Counted from the stretch's first letter, positions 1-9,066 are shown. The stretch: DNA of 40,122 nt from Chlamydiota bacterium (GCA_003176115.1 PSRO01000023.1:1-40122), one strand, 5' to 3'. The notes: generated from the letters alone by a model not told the origin. Made by a program: numbers and translations.

Positions 1-129
1 TATTTTCTGTGATAAGTTCATATTTACTCCAAATTTGTTTTTCTTTATCTTTTAAACAAAGTCAGATTAAATCTTAACTAGTACACTTCATAGGAGAGAC
101 GAGAGCTAGAACCTGCAGGATTTGCCATA

Positions 130-1398
130 TTACCCTCTTGGTTTATAGTTTAATCCTTTTTGGAAGCTTTCAACGTTTTGCACATGGATAGCTACCACAC
201 CATGCTTTTGTGATTTCTCGGCATAGCTAGGAATTTTGAGGTAGGCTTTTAAAGCAGCGCTTGAGCTACTTGCGGTGGGAATTAAGCTCTTAAAATTTTC
301 ACTGGCAAGCATTTTCTCAAAGGACTTATACGTGTTCACCCGTGTGACTAGACACTTAACTGAATGTTCCAGTCCATTAAAGAAACGGATCCCGTCACCT
401 GCTTTAAAACTTGCAAAAATATCTTTATGAATTCGCCCTTCAATGGTCTTAGTGCCCTTTTTGATCATATTTAAGTAGATCTTTTTTATCCTTATCCCTC
501 GAAAACGAATAGAGGAAATATCGATATTACCCAAAGGTACTCTCTCCACACTACTTGACTGAGAAGAGCTACTAGAAGAACTAGAGGAAGAAAAGGAACT
601 CTTAGCTAGTTCTTCCTGCTGTGGCGAGGAGGTATAAGCATTAAACTGTTGGGTCCAATCGTCTATTGAGCCCTGCTTGGGGTGAGATTTTGGAGATTGA
701 GAAGCAATCGCCTTTTTTCTCCTTTTAACGTGGTGAGATTCTTCCCCTTCTGCATGTTTTCTTTTACCGGCTCCTTCCGAGGGTTTGAGCTGCTCTATCT
801 GCCTTTTTGCTAAATCTATACCCTGAAGTTCTGTTTTTCCTGCGTCTAGACATAATTGAAAAAGATGTTCCTTAACACCTGCTTGATATCGGGAATCAAA
901 AGTTTTAACTAACTTAAATTTTTTCTTAGCAAAAAATCCGCAAGAATCCTGAACCTTCTCACTCACCGTCACATGAATAGATTTTGCATGTAGCTCTTTA
1001 GCAACTGCGATCACTTTATCTAATAGGGCTGAACCAATTCCATTACCTGAATTTTTTTCTGGGTCAACTAGGAATAGGCTTTTGATTTCAAGACTGTTTG
1101 ATATGCCGAATGCTTGAAACTCATCTGAAAGTGCATTTTTATGCACTAATACTCCTACAGGCTGTTCGCCATTCAGTAGCAGAGTGCATGTACGGTCTTT
1201 ACCCTTTTCAATTTTGCCCAAAGCCGCTTCCTGTGAGCCATAGAGAGGTTCTAATGTCTTTTTGAAAACTTCTCTGAGTAGTTTTAACCTTTCTACAGAA
1301 CCAATAACAGGTGCCCAAAACAGTTGAGAGGTTATTGATAAGGATCCAGATAGACCTAAAGGACGAGAAGCTGAGGAAACTATACCTAATAAAGCCAT
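130..1398 (-). CDS. GNAT-like acetyltransferase / ASCH-domain fusion protein, candidate host-directed effector
   Basis: The 422-residue product has four parts. Residues about 63-188 look like a GNAT N-acetyltransferase, with the acetyl-CoA loop NSGNGIGSALL near 116-126 and a motif-B-like CGFFAKKKFKL near 153-163. Residues 212-229 form two basic clusters, KRK and KRRKK, about ten residues apart, a bipartite nuclear-localisation pattern. Residues 267-283 are almost all Ser. Residues about 301-410 are an ASCH domain with the family motif GxKxxExR (G315, K317, E320, R322). An AGGAG sits 6 nt before the ATG at 1398; a second ATG two codons upstream touches the AGGAG and is rejected. GNAT proteins transfer acetyl groups and ASCH domains are linked to RNA or nucleoside chemistry; the substrate here is unknown. 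It stands alone beside a dead insertion sequence. Domain calls are fairly sure; the effector role is inference. Confidence 0.72.
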   Translation of the reverse strand: MALLGIVSSASRPLGLSGSLSITSQLFWAPVIGSVERLKLLREVFKKTLEPLYGSQEAALGKIEKGKDRTCTLLLNGEQPVGVLVHKNALSDEFQAFGISNSLEIKSLFLVDPEKNSGNGIGSALLDKVIAVAKELHAKSIHVTVSEKVQDSCGFFAKKKFKLVKTFDSRYQAGVKEHLFQLCLDAGKTELQGIDLAKRQIEQLKPSEGAGKRKHAEGEESHHVKRRKKAIASQSPKSHPKQGSIDDWTQQFNAYTSSPQQEELAKSSFSSSSSSSSSSQSSSVERVPLGNIDISSIRFRGIRIKKIYLNMIKKGTKTIEGRIHKDIFASFKAGDGIRFFNGLEHSVKCLVTRVNTYKSFEKMLASENFKSLIPTASSSSAALKAYLKIPSYAEKSQKHGVVAIHVQNVESFQKGLNYKPRG

Positions 1399-1619
1399 AA
1401 ACATCTCCTATGCTTGTTGAATGTGGTTGCATTAAGCGTAAGCACAGTATTCTGTAGAAAAGATATTTTCGTAAATAAAAATTTAATGCCAGTTTTGAAG
1501 AACTGATTTTAGGTCCAAGCATTTATTACATGGGGAATGAACATTTTTTAGGCATTGTTTTCTAGGCTATGCTGTAATAGATAAGACTTAAATTGACATT
1601 TAGAGGTAAATAAGAAAGA
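1399..1619. other. Intergenic leader between the GNAT-ASCH gene and the IS481-type remnant
   Basis: This stretch holds the ribosome-binding site of the GNAT-ASCH gene (AGGAG on the minus strand, 1405-1409) and AT-rich sequence in which I could not identify a convincing -35/-10 pair. No gene is visible. The left end of the neighbouring insertion sequence probably lies here, but I could not match a terminal inverted repeat to the right end. Confidence 0.5.
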
Positions 1620-2629
1620 AACTTAGCCAAAGCGCTTGGGAATGTATCTCAAGCTTGTAAGCATATGGGATATTCAAGAGAAAGCTTTTATACTAAAAGG
1701 AGGAGAAGCAGCTTTACAGGAGATCTCTAGAAAGAAACCCTGTCCTAAAAATAGAGTAGAAGAACAGATAGAAGCTAGAGCAGTTGCATTTGCTATAGAA
1801 AAGCCTGCATATGGCCAGCTGCGAGCTTCTAATGAGATGAAAAAACAAGGAATGCGTATTTCCCCTGGAGGAGTAAGATCAATATGGCTAAGGCATAATC
1901 TAGAAACATTTAAGAAAAGGCTTAAAGCATTAGAAGCAAAAGCTGCCCAAGATCATGTGATTTTTACAGAAGACCAATGAAGAGCTTTGGAAAAATCCAA
2001 AGAAGAAAAAGAGGCCCATGGAGAAATAGAAACACAGCATCCAGGCTATCTTGTTGCACAAGACACCTAATTATGTAGGTACTATTAAAGGAGTAGGGCG
2101 CGAATCTATCAACAAACAGTGATTGACACCTATAGCAAAGTAGCCTTTGCTAAACTATATGATAGAAAAAATGCACTTGTAGCAGCAGATGTGTTAAATG
2201 ATAAAGTCATCCCTTGGTTTGAAGAACAAGCAGTGAGGATTCTAAGAACGCTTACCGACAGAGGGACAGAATACTGTGGTAGCCGAGAATATCCTGAGTA
2301 TGAGCTCTATCTTACAATAGAAGATATTGAACATAGTCGAATAAAAGCAAGCATCCGCAAACCAATGGAATTTGCGAGAGATTCCAGCAGACAATGCAAA
2401 ATGCATTTTATGCATTAGCTTTTAGGAAGAAAGTCTATCATAGCATTGAAGAACTGCAGACTGATGTGGATAAAATGAAGAAAGAGTTCATACTGGAAAG
2501 TACTGTTATGGAAAGACGCCATGGCAAACATTTCAGGATGCAAAACATCTAGCACAAATGGAAATGCTAGATACACTACATCAAGTTGATACTGTCAACG
2601 AAGTGCTGCCTATCAATTGTCCTGTCTAG
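1620..2629 (+). pseudogene. IS481-type (IS3-like, DDE integrase core) transposase, broken by frameshifts and a stop
   Basis: Several reading frames together give one transposase. NLAKALGNVSQACKHMGYSR opens in one frame from 1620; the frame then shifts near 1695, with apparent loss of several codons, into GGEAALQEISRKK and the IEKPAYGQLRASNEM helix-turn-helix region. A TGA follows at 1978. The reading continues through PGYLVAQDT, then shifts into VIDTYSKVAFAKLYD (first Asp) and LTDRGTEYCG (second Asp). Another shift near 2360 gives NGICERFQQTMQNAFY (catalytic Glu), and a last one near 2490 gives GKYCYGKTPWQTFQDAKHL up to the TAG at 2627-2629. All three DDE residues can still be read, but at least four lesions make it inactive. 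The IS481 label rests on overall pattern; IS3 is the nearest alternative. Confidence 0.85.
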
Positions 2630-2945
2630 GACACTTTAGGTGAATGCGCACGTGGTATGCTACCTTTCCGTTTTCAATATCCTTTTTTTATTGTCGCCAT
2701 AATGTTTCCACCTGGTTACAGAAAAAATTAGAACTATACACAAGACTCACAAAAAGCACAACAAATAAGCTAGTTAGTTCATTTCAAATTGTGCATTTCT
2801 CCTAAATTGCTTTATTAGAATCGCAAAAATCACAGAAATCATGAAAAAGTTTTTGAGTTGTTTATAGCAAGAAAGTGGAGCATTTAGAAAAAAAAGAAGC
2901 TCCAATTTTACTGGAGTAAACGCCACAACAGACTGAAAATAAAAC
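2630..2945. other. Intergenic region between the IS481-type remnant and tRNA-Leu
   Basis: About 316 bases without a convincing gene. The first part probably includes the right end of the insertion sequence. The rest is AT-rich, and short open frames on the minus strand here only run across the tRNA gene. No clear promoter or hairpin was recognised. Confidence 0.5.
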
Positions 2946-3028
2946 TGCTCGGAACAGGAGTCGAACCTGCACGCCCTTGCGAGCAAGGGATTTTAAGTCC
3001 CTAGTGTCTACCATTCCACCATCCGAGC
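2946..3028 (-). tRNA. tRNA-Leu (anticodon UAA)
   Basis: On the minus strand the sequence folds as a class II (long variable arm) tRNA of 83 nt. The acceptor stem GCTCGGA pairs with TCCGAGC, followed by discriminator A. The anticodon stem-loop GGGACTTAAAATCCC shows the anticodon TAA. A long variable arm CTTGCTCGCAAGGG precedes the T-loop GGTTCGACTCC. No CCA is encoded. It decodes UUA (and UUG by wobble). It lies downstream of the terminator that closes the gapA transcript, so it needs its own promoter or processing. Confidence 0.97.
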
Positions 3029-3074
3029 AAGTAATGAAGCTCATGATTCTACTGAAGTATTTAAAAAAAAAGCA

Positions 3075-3107
3075 AGAAAAAAGGCTCTTAAATTTTTAAG
3101 AGCCTTA
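3075..3107 (-). terminator. Rho-independent terminator closing the gapA - CT504-like transcript
   Basis: On the minus strand, AAGGCTCTTAAA pairs perfectly with TTTAAGAGCCTT across a 2-nt loop and runs directly into a T tract (3075-3082). It starts a few bases after the stop codon of the 271-residue gene. Confidence 0.9.
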
Positions 3108-3110
3108 TAC

Positions 3111-3926
3111 CTAGAATAGAAAATCGGTATTGATATTCTCTGTAAAGGCGGGAGGATTAAGAATAGAGCGACTAAAAGCAGTTCCTTCAGAACCTGGCTC
3201 TTTGTCTGCATCTTTTTCTTTTTTCTTCTCTTCTACTTTTGGTTCCACTTGTTGCTCAAGAATTTCTTCATGAGTGATAATCTCTTCTTTTTTTTCTATA
3301 AGAGATTGCCCTAAATCTTTATCTTTATAACGACTGAACAAAGTTTCTGAAATAAGTATCGGAGGAGGGGGAATGAGCACAGGCGATGAAATCTTTTCTT
3401 CATCTGTTCCTTTTTGTTCTTCCTTCGACTCACCTTCTTTTTCAGGACTATCTGTTCTGCGAAAGCGTTGCTCTTGTTGCTCATCCATATGACGACGGCG
3501 ACGGCGACGATGTCGATCTCGACGCTTATCCGTACGCACTTCTTCTGTTGTAGACTCAACAGTTTCTAAGGCAGAGGATTGCTCTATAGGCGCTAACTCT
3601 TTTTCAGAAGCTGGAGTTTCTTTGGCAGGAGCACGTGTATTTTCACGACCTCCTCCAATTTTAATGGAACGCTCATGGCTTACATTTTTCAATGCAATTC
3701 GCGCTTCGCGCACTTCTAAAATCTCATAATCTCCTGTGGGCACTAAAAATGCTTTAGGCTTTTCTAAAGAACGGAAAAAAAAAGCCCGGCCAAAAGAGAC
3801 AACTTCCACTGCATCAACGTAATATTCTTCTGCCTTTTCTCCTTTAGTATTACGCACGAGGAGCTTATACCCCTCTTCTCTAGGAGAAATAATTGTTTCA
3901 ATCGTTGGTTCTCGAGTAAAATGCAC
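3111..3926 (-). CDS. Conserved chlamydial hypothetical protein, position of CT504, with Arg-rich and charged low-complexity tail
   Basis: The 271-residue protein lies 18 nt downstream of gapA in the same direction, the place occupied by hypothetical CT504 in C. trachomatis (from memory). The first 90 residues look like a compact, beta-rich domain. The rest is low complexity: Ser/Thr/Glu-rich, then a strongly basic run (KRRDRHRRRRRRH at 134-146), then Lys/Glu-rich stretches and a Pro-rich PPPP segment. There is no signal peptide or membrane segment. The start is GTG at 3926 with only a weak GGA upstream; no ATG is available nearby. The basic run could bind nucleic acid, but this is a guess from composition. 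Function unknown. Confidence 0.75.
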   Translation of the reverse strand: MHFTREPTIETIISPREEGYKLLVRNTKGEKAEEYYVDAVEVVSFGRAFFFRSLEKPKAFLVPTGDYEILEVREARIALKNVSHERSIKIGGGRENTRAPAKETPASEKELAPIEQSSALETVESTTEEVRTDKRRDRHRRRRRRHMDEQQEQRFRRTDSPEKEGESKEEQKGTDEEKISSPVLIPPPPILISETLFSRYKDKDLGQSLIEKKEEIITHEEILEQQVEPKVEEKKKEKDADKEPGSEGTAFSRSILNPPAFTENINTDFLF

Positions 3927-3944
3927 GTATCTTATTCCAGGTTA

Positions 3945-4964
3945 TTAGCTTGAGGTCTCTTTGGATACCATATATCGCAGCAAATCTACGACTCGATGTG
4001 AGTATCCCATTTCATTATCATACCAAGCAATGAATTTATAAAAATGAGAATTTAATTTTATTCCTGCATGTTTATCAAAAATACAAGAAGAGGGATGACC
4101 GATAAAGTCAGAAGAAACAACATCTTCATCACAATAGGTAACAATGCCCTTCATAGGGCCCCTTGCTTGTTCTTGAATAACAGCACAGATTTCTTCATAT
4201 GATGTAGCTTTGGTAAGCCTTACTGTAAGATCGACAACAGAAACATCAATTACAGGAACACGTAATGCCATACCTGTTAACTTGCCTTTTACTTTAGGTA
4301 AACAAAGTGCCACTGCTTTTGCTGCACCCGTAGATGAAGGAATAATGTTTATACTTGCAGCTCGCCCTCCTCGTCGATCTTTCCTAGAAGGGCCATCTAC
4401 TGCATGCTGTGTAGCTGTCATAGCATGTACAGTGGTCATTAAACCTTCTTCTATTCCAAAATGATCCAATAGTATTTTGGTTAGAGGAGCTAAACAGTTC
4501 GTTGTACAAGATGCATTAGAGACAATAAAATCCTTGCTCGGATTATAATTTTCTTGATTAACCCCCATTACAAAAGTAGGAACTTCTCCTTTTGCAGGAG
4601 CAGAAATAATGACTCTTTTAGCACCAGCTTTTCTATGTTTATTTGCCGACTCTAAATCAGTAAAACAACCAGTTGATTCAATCACATAATCTACTTTTAA
4701 ATCTTTCCAAGGAATATTTTCAGGCTCTCTCTCAGAGAGGACGGCAATCTTTTTTTTATTTACGCTTATATACTTATCGTTTGCTGTAACAGGATGAGGA
4801 AATGTGCGGTGCACAGAATCATACTTTAATAAGTAAGCTAGATCTTCTGATGGGACAAGATCATTAATTGCAACAACGTCGATCTCTGGACACTTTTCGC
4901 TGATAATCCTTAGTATAAGCCGACCAATTCTTCCAAACCCATTAATACCAACTCGAATTGACAT
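3945..4964 (-). CDS. gapA: Glyceraldehyde-3-phosphate dehydrogenase
   Basis: This cytoplasmic glycolytic enzyme converts glyceraldehyde 3-phosphate, NAD and phosphate to 1,3-bisphosphoglycerate. The 339 residues are typical for the family. The N-terminal Rossmann motif is [10 protein letters not shown] (residues 7-16). The active site SNASCTTNC places catalytic Cys at 153, with the assisting His at 180 ([10 protein letters not shown]). An AAGGAGG Shine-Dalgarno lies 5 nt before the ATG. It is followed by the CT504-position gene, probably on one transcript, and is separated from the upstream rplQ by two hairpin terminators, so it should have its own promoter in 4965-5044. The gapA-rplQ neighbourhood is characteristic of chlamydiae. 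Confidence 0.98.
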   Translation of the reverse strand: MSIRVGINGFGRIGRLILRIISEKCPEIDVVAINDLVPSEDLAYLLKYDSVHRTFPHPVTANDKYISVNKKKIAVLSEREPENIPWKDLKVDYVIESTGCFTDLESANKHRKAGAKRVIISAPAKGEVPTFVMGVNQENYNPSKDFIVSNASCTTNCLAPLTKILLDHFGIEEGLMTTVHAMTATQHAVDGPSRKDRRGGRAASINIIPSSTGAAKAVALCLPKVKGKLTGMALRVPVIDVSVVDLTVRLTKATSYEEICAVIQEQARGPMKGIVTYCDEDVVSSDFIGHPSSCIFDKHAGIKLNSHFYKFIAWYDNEMGYSHRVVDLLRYMVSKETSS

Positions 4965-5044
4965 GTTTCCTCCTTATCGAGTCTTTGCTTTATATATCAA
5001 AACAACCTCAAGATTAATACATGAGATTGTATATCTACAAGGTT

Positions 5045-5062
5045 TAAAAAACCCTTTAGGGT
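5045..5062 (-). terminator. Second, weaker terminator-like hairpin downstream of rplQ
   Basis: On the minus strand GACCCTAAAGGGTTTTTT forms a short stem (ACCCT with AGGGT) followed by six T residues. It lies about 70 nt beyond the stronger hairpin at 5113-5135 and may act as a back-up. Confidence 0.5.
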
Positions 5063-5112
5063 CTCTTAGAAAATATAGATGCATATATTTAGAAATTTGA
5101 AAAACAATTCCT

Positions 5113-5135
5113 AAAAAAGCATCTATAGTAGATAC
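5113..5135 (-). terminator. Rho-independent terminator of the ribosomal protein superoperon
   Basis: On the minus strand GTATCTA pairs with TAGATGC across a CTA loop (one G-T pair) and is followed at once by TTTTTT. It lies about 20 nt after the rplQ stop codon, at the end of the long rplC-rplQ run. Confidence 0.8.
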
Positions 5136-5154
5136 TTTTTCAGATAAAAAACAT

Positions 5155-5580
5155 TTATTCGGAAAGGTACTCAATATAACAAAGAGAAGCTCCATCGCCT
5201 ATGCGATATCCTTCTTTTAGAACGCGTGTAAATCCACCATTTCGATTAGCAAATCTTTTTGCAAGTTCATCAAGCTTGCCCATTACTCTACGATCTGTGT
5301 TATAAGAAGAAGTATTTCCTGCTTTAGCAGCCCTTGCTTCCTTCGTGGTTAATGAGTTATAGCGAATCATTAAATCCCCAATGATCTTGCGTTTATTAGC
5401 AAGAGTATTTGATTTAGCCAAAGTCACAACATGATCTGCATGTCTTTTAAGTTCTGAAGCTTTGCGCTCTGTTGTTCTAATTCGACCATGTACGATTAAA
5501 GACTTAACCATATTAGCAATCATACAACGGCGATGACTTGCAGTTCGCCCGATTTTAAAGGTGTGTTTGCGATGTCTCAT
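5155..5580 (-). CDS. rplQ: 50S ribosomal protein L17
   Basis: L17 of the large ribosomal subunit, 141 residues. The N-terminus [18 protein letters not shown] is the family signature. The C-terminal part ([20 protein letters not shown]) is also typical. Its ATG overlaps the rpoA stop codon (ATGA), so the two genes are translationally coupled. It is the last gene of the superoperon; a strong hairpin terminator follows its stop codon. The rpsM-rpsK-rpoA-rplQ order omits rpsD between rpsK and rpoA, as in Chlamydia. Confidence 0.98.
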   Translation of the reverse strand: MRHRKHTFKIGRTASHRRCMIANMVKSLIVHGRIRTTERKASELKRHADHVVTLAKSNTLANKRKIIGDLMIRYNSLTTKEARAAKAGNTSSYNTDRRVMGKLDELAKRFANRNGGFTRVLKEGYRIGDGASLCYIEYLSE

Positions 5581-6680
5581 GTTTGATGCCCTGCCTTTTT
5601 ACTTAAGTATTCCTGTACAGCTTCTTTGACATTATCTTTATGAAGATCCATACCAAGATCTTCTTTAGTCATTCCTAGCCAAAGGCCCATTCCTTTGAGT
5701 TTATCTTTAATTTCGTTTAGGGATTTCTTTCCAAAATTTCTAAATCTTAAAAGTTCAGGTTCTGGCATGACGACTAGCTCTGCAATTGTATCAATACAAG
5801 CTAAAGAAAGGCAATTACTTGAGCGTACAGAAAGCTCAATTTCATTAATTTTTAGCGCAAGCTTAGCCATCAGAGCATCTTTATCTGTATTAAGTTTAAT
5901 TTCTCCCTGATCAAAACTTAAGATATCTACATTCAATTCATCAAAAACTTCAAAATGTAAAATCCCAATTTGCGTTGCAAAAGTAAGTGCTTCCTCAGGA
6001 GAAATACGTCCGTCTGTAGTCACTTCTAAAACTAAACGATCAAAGTCTGTGTCTTGACCTACACGTGTATTTTCTACAAAGTAATTTACCAACCTTACAG
6101 GAGAAAAAGCAGAATCAAGCAGAATTTCATCTATTGCATTTTCTTGTATTGGATGCCTTTCAGCGGGCACATATCCACGACCAATTGCTACTTTTACATC
6201 AATTCTACGCATCATTGGTTTAGTGACTGTAAAAATCACTAGATCTGGATTGAATAGATCAAACTCAGACTCTCCTAATAGATCGTGTAGAGTTACTGCA
6301 TATTGACCATTATTCTCTTCAAGCATGTCTGGTGTAATATCCAGCATTTTGGAAATCTGCTTTAATTCACGAGATTCTAGTTCTTCATCTGTTGGTAATT
6401 TGCGTAAAAGAGCACTTTTAAAATTCAACACAATGGTTGTCATATCTTCTATTACGCCATCAATCGCCATATACTCATGCGGAACGTCTTCGATACGCAC
6501 AGAAACAATAGCGGGAGCTTCTAAGGAGCTGAGCATAATTCTGCGTAAAGCATTCCCAACAGTGTGTCCAAAACCTCTCTCAAACGGCTCTGCAATAAAA
6601 CGAGCAAATGTCTTAGAACGGCTCGCTTCATCAAGCTTAATCTTTGACGGCAACTCAAATTTGCCATATTTAATGGCCAT
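5577..6680 (-). CDS. rpoA: DNA-directed RNA polymerase subunit alpha
   Basis: The alpha subunit dimer scaffolds RNA polymerase assembly, and its C-terminal domain contacts promoter DNA and activators. I place the start at the ATG at 6680 ([17 protein letters not shown]) because CAGGAG lies 7 nt upstream; a longer frame adds 13 residues without support. That gives 367 residues. The N-terminal domain contains [18 protein letters not shown] and the assembly motifs; the C-terminal domain, about 277-340, includes [18 protein letters not shown]. Its leader, between rpsK and this start, holds a perfect 9-bp hairpin at 6715-6735. Confidence 0.98.
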   Translation of the reverse strand: MAIKYGKFELPSKIKLDEASRSKTFARFIAEPFERGFGHTVGNALRRIMLSSLEAPAIVSVRIEDVPHEYMAIDGVIEDMTTIVLNFKSALLRKLPTDEELESRELKQISKMLDITPDMLEENNGQYAVTLHDLLGESEFDLFNPDLVIFTVTKPMMRRIDVKVAIGRGYVPAERHPIQENAIDEILLDSAFSPVRLVNYFVENTRVGQDTDFDRLVLEVTTDGRISPEEALTFATQIGILHFEVFDELNVDILSFDQGEIKLNTDKDALMAKLALKINEIELSVRSSNCLSLACIDTIAELVVMPEPELLRFRNFGKKSLNEIKDKLKGMGLWLGMTKEDLGMDLHKDNVKEAVQEYLSKKAGHQT

Positions 6681-6714
6681 GATCAAACTCCTGAAAATTT
6701 CTAGTTCTTTTTTA

Positions 6715-6735
6715 AACACTGATAAAATCAGTGTT
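6715..6735 (-). promoter_or_regulatory. Perfect 9-bp hairpin in the rpsK-rpoA intergenic leader
   Basis: AACACTGAT pairs with ATCAGTGTT across a 3-nt loop. On the transcribed (minus) strand it is followed by TAAAAAAG rather than a T run, so it does not look like a simple terminator. It sits in an 85-nt gap, the widest between adjacent ribosomal-operon genes other than the rpsM-secY gap. It could be a processing site, an RNA stabiliser or an attenuator. Confidence 0.55.
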
Positions 6736-6765
6736 ATTTATATTTTTATAGCAAAAAAAACGAGT

Positions 6766-7191
6766 TTATACCCTTCGTCTTTTAGGTGCACGACATCCGT
6801 TGTGAGATATAGGGGTTACATCTCTAATAAATGTAACTTCTAATCCACCACCGCGCAATCCTTTTACAGCAGATTCTCTTCCAGTACCAGGCCCACAAAG
6901 ATTTACTTCAACTTCTTTCATTCCGCTAATTGCAATTGCTTGCTTTGCAGCATCTTCTGCCGCCATGTTTGCTGCAAAAGCAGATGATTTACGAGAACCT
7001 GTATATCCAGCTCTACCAGCAGAGGCCCAAGCAATTGTATTACCCGCTAAATCGGTGATGGAGACAATTGTATTACTAAAGGTTGCTAAAACATGAGCAA
7101 TACCTGATGAGACATTGCGATGCGTCTTTTTTTTATTTTTAGCAATGGTTGGTTTCTTAACCATTGCCTTACGGGTATCTTGTTTAGCCAA
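6766..7191 (-). CDS. rpsK: 30S ribosomal protein S11
   Basis: S11, 141 residues, part of the small-subunit platform near the mRNA exit and the E site. Family motifs are visible: [19 protein letters not shown], then [17 protein letters not shown], and the C-terminal [14 protein letters not shown]. The start appears to be TTG at 7191: AGGAG lies 8 nt upstream and it gives MAKQDTRK, whereas the next ATG would remove nine residues. It is 13 nt downstream of rpsM. Confidence 0.97.
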   Translation of the reverse strand: MAKQDTRKAMVKKPTIAKNKKKTHRNVSSGIAHVLATFSNTIVSITDLAGNTIAWASAGRAGYTGSRKSSAFAANMAAEDAAKQAIAISGMKEVEVNLCGPGTGRESAVKGLRGGGLEVTFIRDVTPISHNGCRAPKRRRV

Positions 7192-7204
7192 AGCTCAATC
7201 TCCT

Positions 7205-7573
7205 CTATTTCTTTTTGTTCGCTACTGTTTTTCTCTTTCCCTTTCTAGTACGCGCATTAGAACGTGTACGTTGGCCACGAACAGGAAGACCTAAACGATG
7301 ACGCATCCCTCGATAGCAATGAATACTAATCAATCTTTTAATATTTCCTTGAACTTGGCGACGAAGATCTCCTTCAACTATGTAGTCGGATTGCAATTTA
7401 GCATTAAGCTTTGCAATGTCATCTTGCGTTAAGCGATGTGCTCTCATATTAGGATCTAATCCTAGTTCTGTACAAACTTCTTTTGATTTTTCGCGGCCAA
7501 TACCATAAACATACGTTAAGCTAATTTCTAACCGCTTGTTATCTGGGATATCGACTCCAATTACTCTAGGCAT
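7205..7573 (-). CDS. rpsM: 30S ribosomal protein S13
   Basis: S13, a small-subunit head protein that contacts the large subunit (bridge B1) and P-site tRNA. I start it at the ATG at 7573 ([17 protein letters not shown]), which has AAGGAA about 8 nt upstream, giving 122 residues. The [11 protein letters not shown] helix-hairpin region and the basic tail [17 protein letters not shown] are diagnostic. Bacterial operons often carry rpmJ (L36) just upstream; none is present in the gap to secY. Confidence 0.97.
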   Translation of the reverse strand: MPRVIGVDIPDNKRLEISLTYVYGIGREKSKEVCTELGLDPNMRAHRLTQDDIAKLNAKLQSDYIVEGDLRRQVQGNIKRLISIHCYRGMRHRLGLPVRGQRTRSNARTRKGKRKTVANKKK

Positions 7574-7674
7574 GAAATACATTCCTTTTTTAAACAATTA
7601 TCCGAAATATTTTATCAGATCTTTTATTTATTAACAATATTGACCTGCTATCTTAATTCGAGCTAAAAAAACTT

Positions 7675-9048
7675 CTATCTTCCTCTTAGCCGACTTCTCT
7701 TCATAAATCCTTCGTAACGCTTCATTAATAAGTGAGATTCTATTTGCTTAGAGGTATCTAAAATAACGCCTACGAGAATGAGCAAAGAGGTCCCTCCAAA
7801 AAAATATGTAATACTTGCATCTACATGTAGTAACTTTCCAATGATCGTTGGTAAAATTGCAATCATTGAAAGAAAAATAGCTCCTGCAAATGTAATTCTA
7901 TTCATCGTTAATTCTAAATAATCTTGGGTAGATCTTCCTTGCTTAATCCCAGGAATAAATGCCCCATTTTTTTTCATATCAGATGCGATTTGTTCAGGAT
8001 GGAATTGGGTTGCAGTCCAAAAATAGGTAAAGAAAATAATAAGCATTACAAAAATCGCCATATATAGCCAACTACCTGGTGAAATAGCATTTGCACATTT
8101 CCCAACCCAAGAATTAGCGCCTATAAATTGCCCAATTGTAGCAGGAAACATTAACAATGAAGAGGCAAAAATTACAGGGATTACCCCAGCATAATTTACT
8201 TTCAAAGGAATATATGCATTCCCGCCCCCTTGCACTTCGCGCCTTCCTACAACTCGCCTAGCATATTGAAGAGGGATCTTTCTTTGACCCTGAATGATCA
8301 AAATAGTTCCTATAATAATAAGAACAAAAACAATGGACAAAATGACTAACGAAGAGAAAGTAAGCTGACCTGGTTCTTGAGAATCTAAATTTAACTGACG
8401 CACCACAGAACCTAAAGTGCTCGGCAGAGAAGAAAGAATCCCAACGGTAATAATTAAACTAATTCCATTGCCAATCCCTTTTTCCGTAATTTGCTCGCCA
8501 ATCCACATCAAAAGGATAGTTCCGGTAGTCATAGTTGTCATGATAATTAAATAAAACAACCAAGGGATTCCTAAAAATTGTATATCCATAACTTCGTTTG
8601 CAATAATACCAGGTGCTCCTGCATTTAATTGCATCGCATACCTTCCAAACAATCCTGATTGAAAAAACGCCAAAAACAAAGTAAGAGTACGTGTCCAGCG
8701 TCCTAACTTACGTTTTCCGCTTTCTGGATTTTCTTTGATCTCCCTTTGCATAGTAGGAACAAGTGCCATCACTAACTGCATAATGATAGAAGAGGATATA
8801 TAAGGCATAACCCCCAAAGCAATCACAGTCATGTGAGCAAAAGCTCCTCCAGAAAATATGTCCATAAGTTGAAAAAGATTTTGACTACCGCCTGCAGCGC
8901 TACGAAAAAGCTGCACAGCTAATTCTCCATTAATACCTGGCACAGGTATATAAGAACCTATGCGGCAGGCAATTAACATAAGAAGAGTAAAGAAAATCTT
9001 TTTTCTAAGATCGGGTATAACAAGCAATTTAGCTATTTTTGCAATCAT
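7675..9048 (-). CDS. secY: Preprotein translocase subunit SecY
   Basis: This is the channel subunit of the Sec translocon in the inner membrane, passing unfolded secretory and membrane proteins with SecE, SecG and SecA. The 457 residues show about ten hydrophobic helices. The start matches the family: a short cytoplasmic N-terminus, then [12 protein letters not shown] before the plug region. Cytoplasmic loops contain [13 protein letters not shown] and the C-terminal [10 protein letters not shown]. It lies 18 nt after rplO, and a 101-nt gap without a clear hairpin separates it from rpsM. Confidence 0.98.
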   Translation of the reverse strand: MIAKIAKLLVIPDLRKKIFFTLLMLIACRIGSYIPVPGINGELAVQLFRSAAGGSQNLFQLMDIFSGGAFAHMTVIALGVMPYISSSIIMQLVMALVPTMQREIKENPESGKRKLGRWTRTLTLFLAFFQSGLFGRYAMQLNAGAPGIIANEVMDIQFLGIPWLFYLIIMTTMTTGTILLMWIGEQITEKGIGNGISLIITVGILSSLPSTLGSVVRQLNLDSQEPGQLTFSSLVILSIVFVLIIIGTILIIQGQRKIPLQYARRVVGRREVQGGGNAYIPLKVNYAGVIPVIFASSLLMFPATIGQFIGANSWVGKCANAISPGSWLYMAIFVMLIIFFTYFWTATQFHPEQIASDMKKNGAFIPGIKQGRSTQDYLELTMNRITFAGAIFLSMIAILPTIIGKLLHVDASITYFFGGTSLLILVGVILDTSKQIESHLLMKRYEGFMKRSRLRGR

Positions 9049-9066
9049 TTTATATCTAATATTCCA

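Noticed and set aside
2774-3044. Two short minus-strand frames over the tRNA-Leu gene
   Set aside because: Both read through the complete tRNA structure, which explains the sequence.
6325-6843. 172-codon open frame on the plus strand across the start of rpoA
   Set aside because: It lies opposite the highly conserved rpoA N-terminus, has no ribosome-binding site and no recognisable content.
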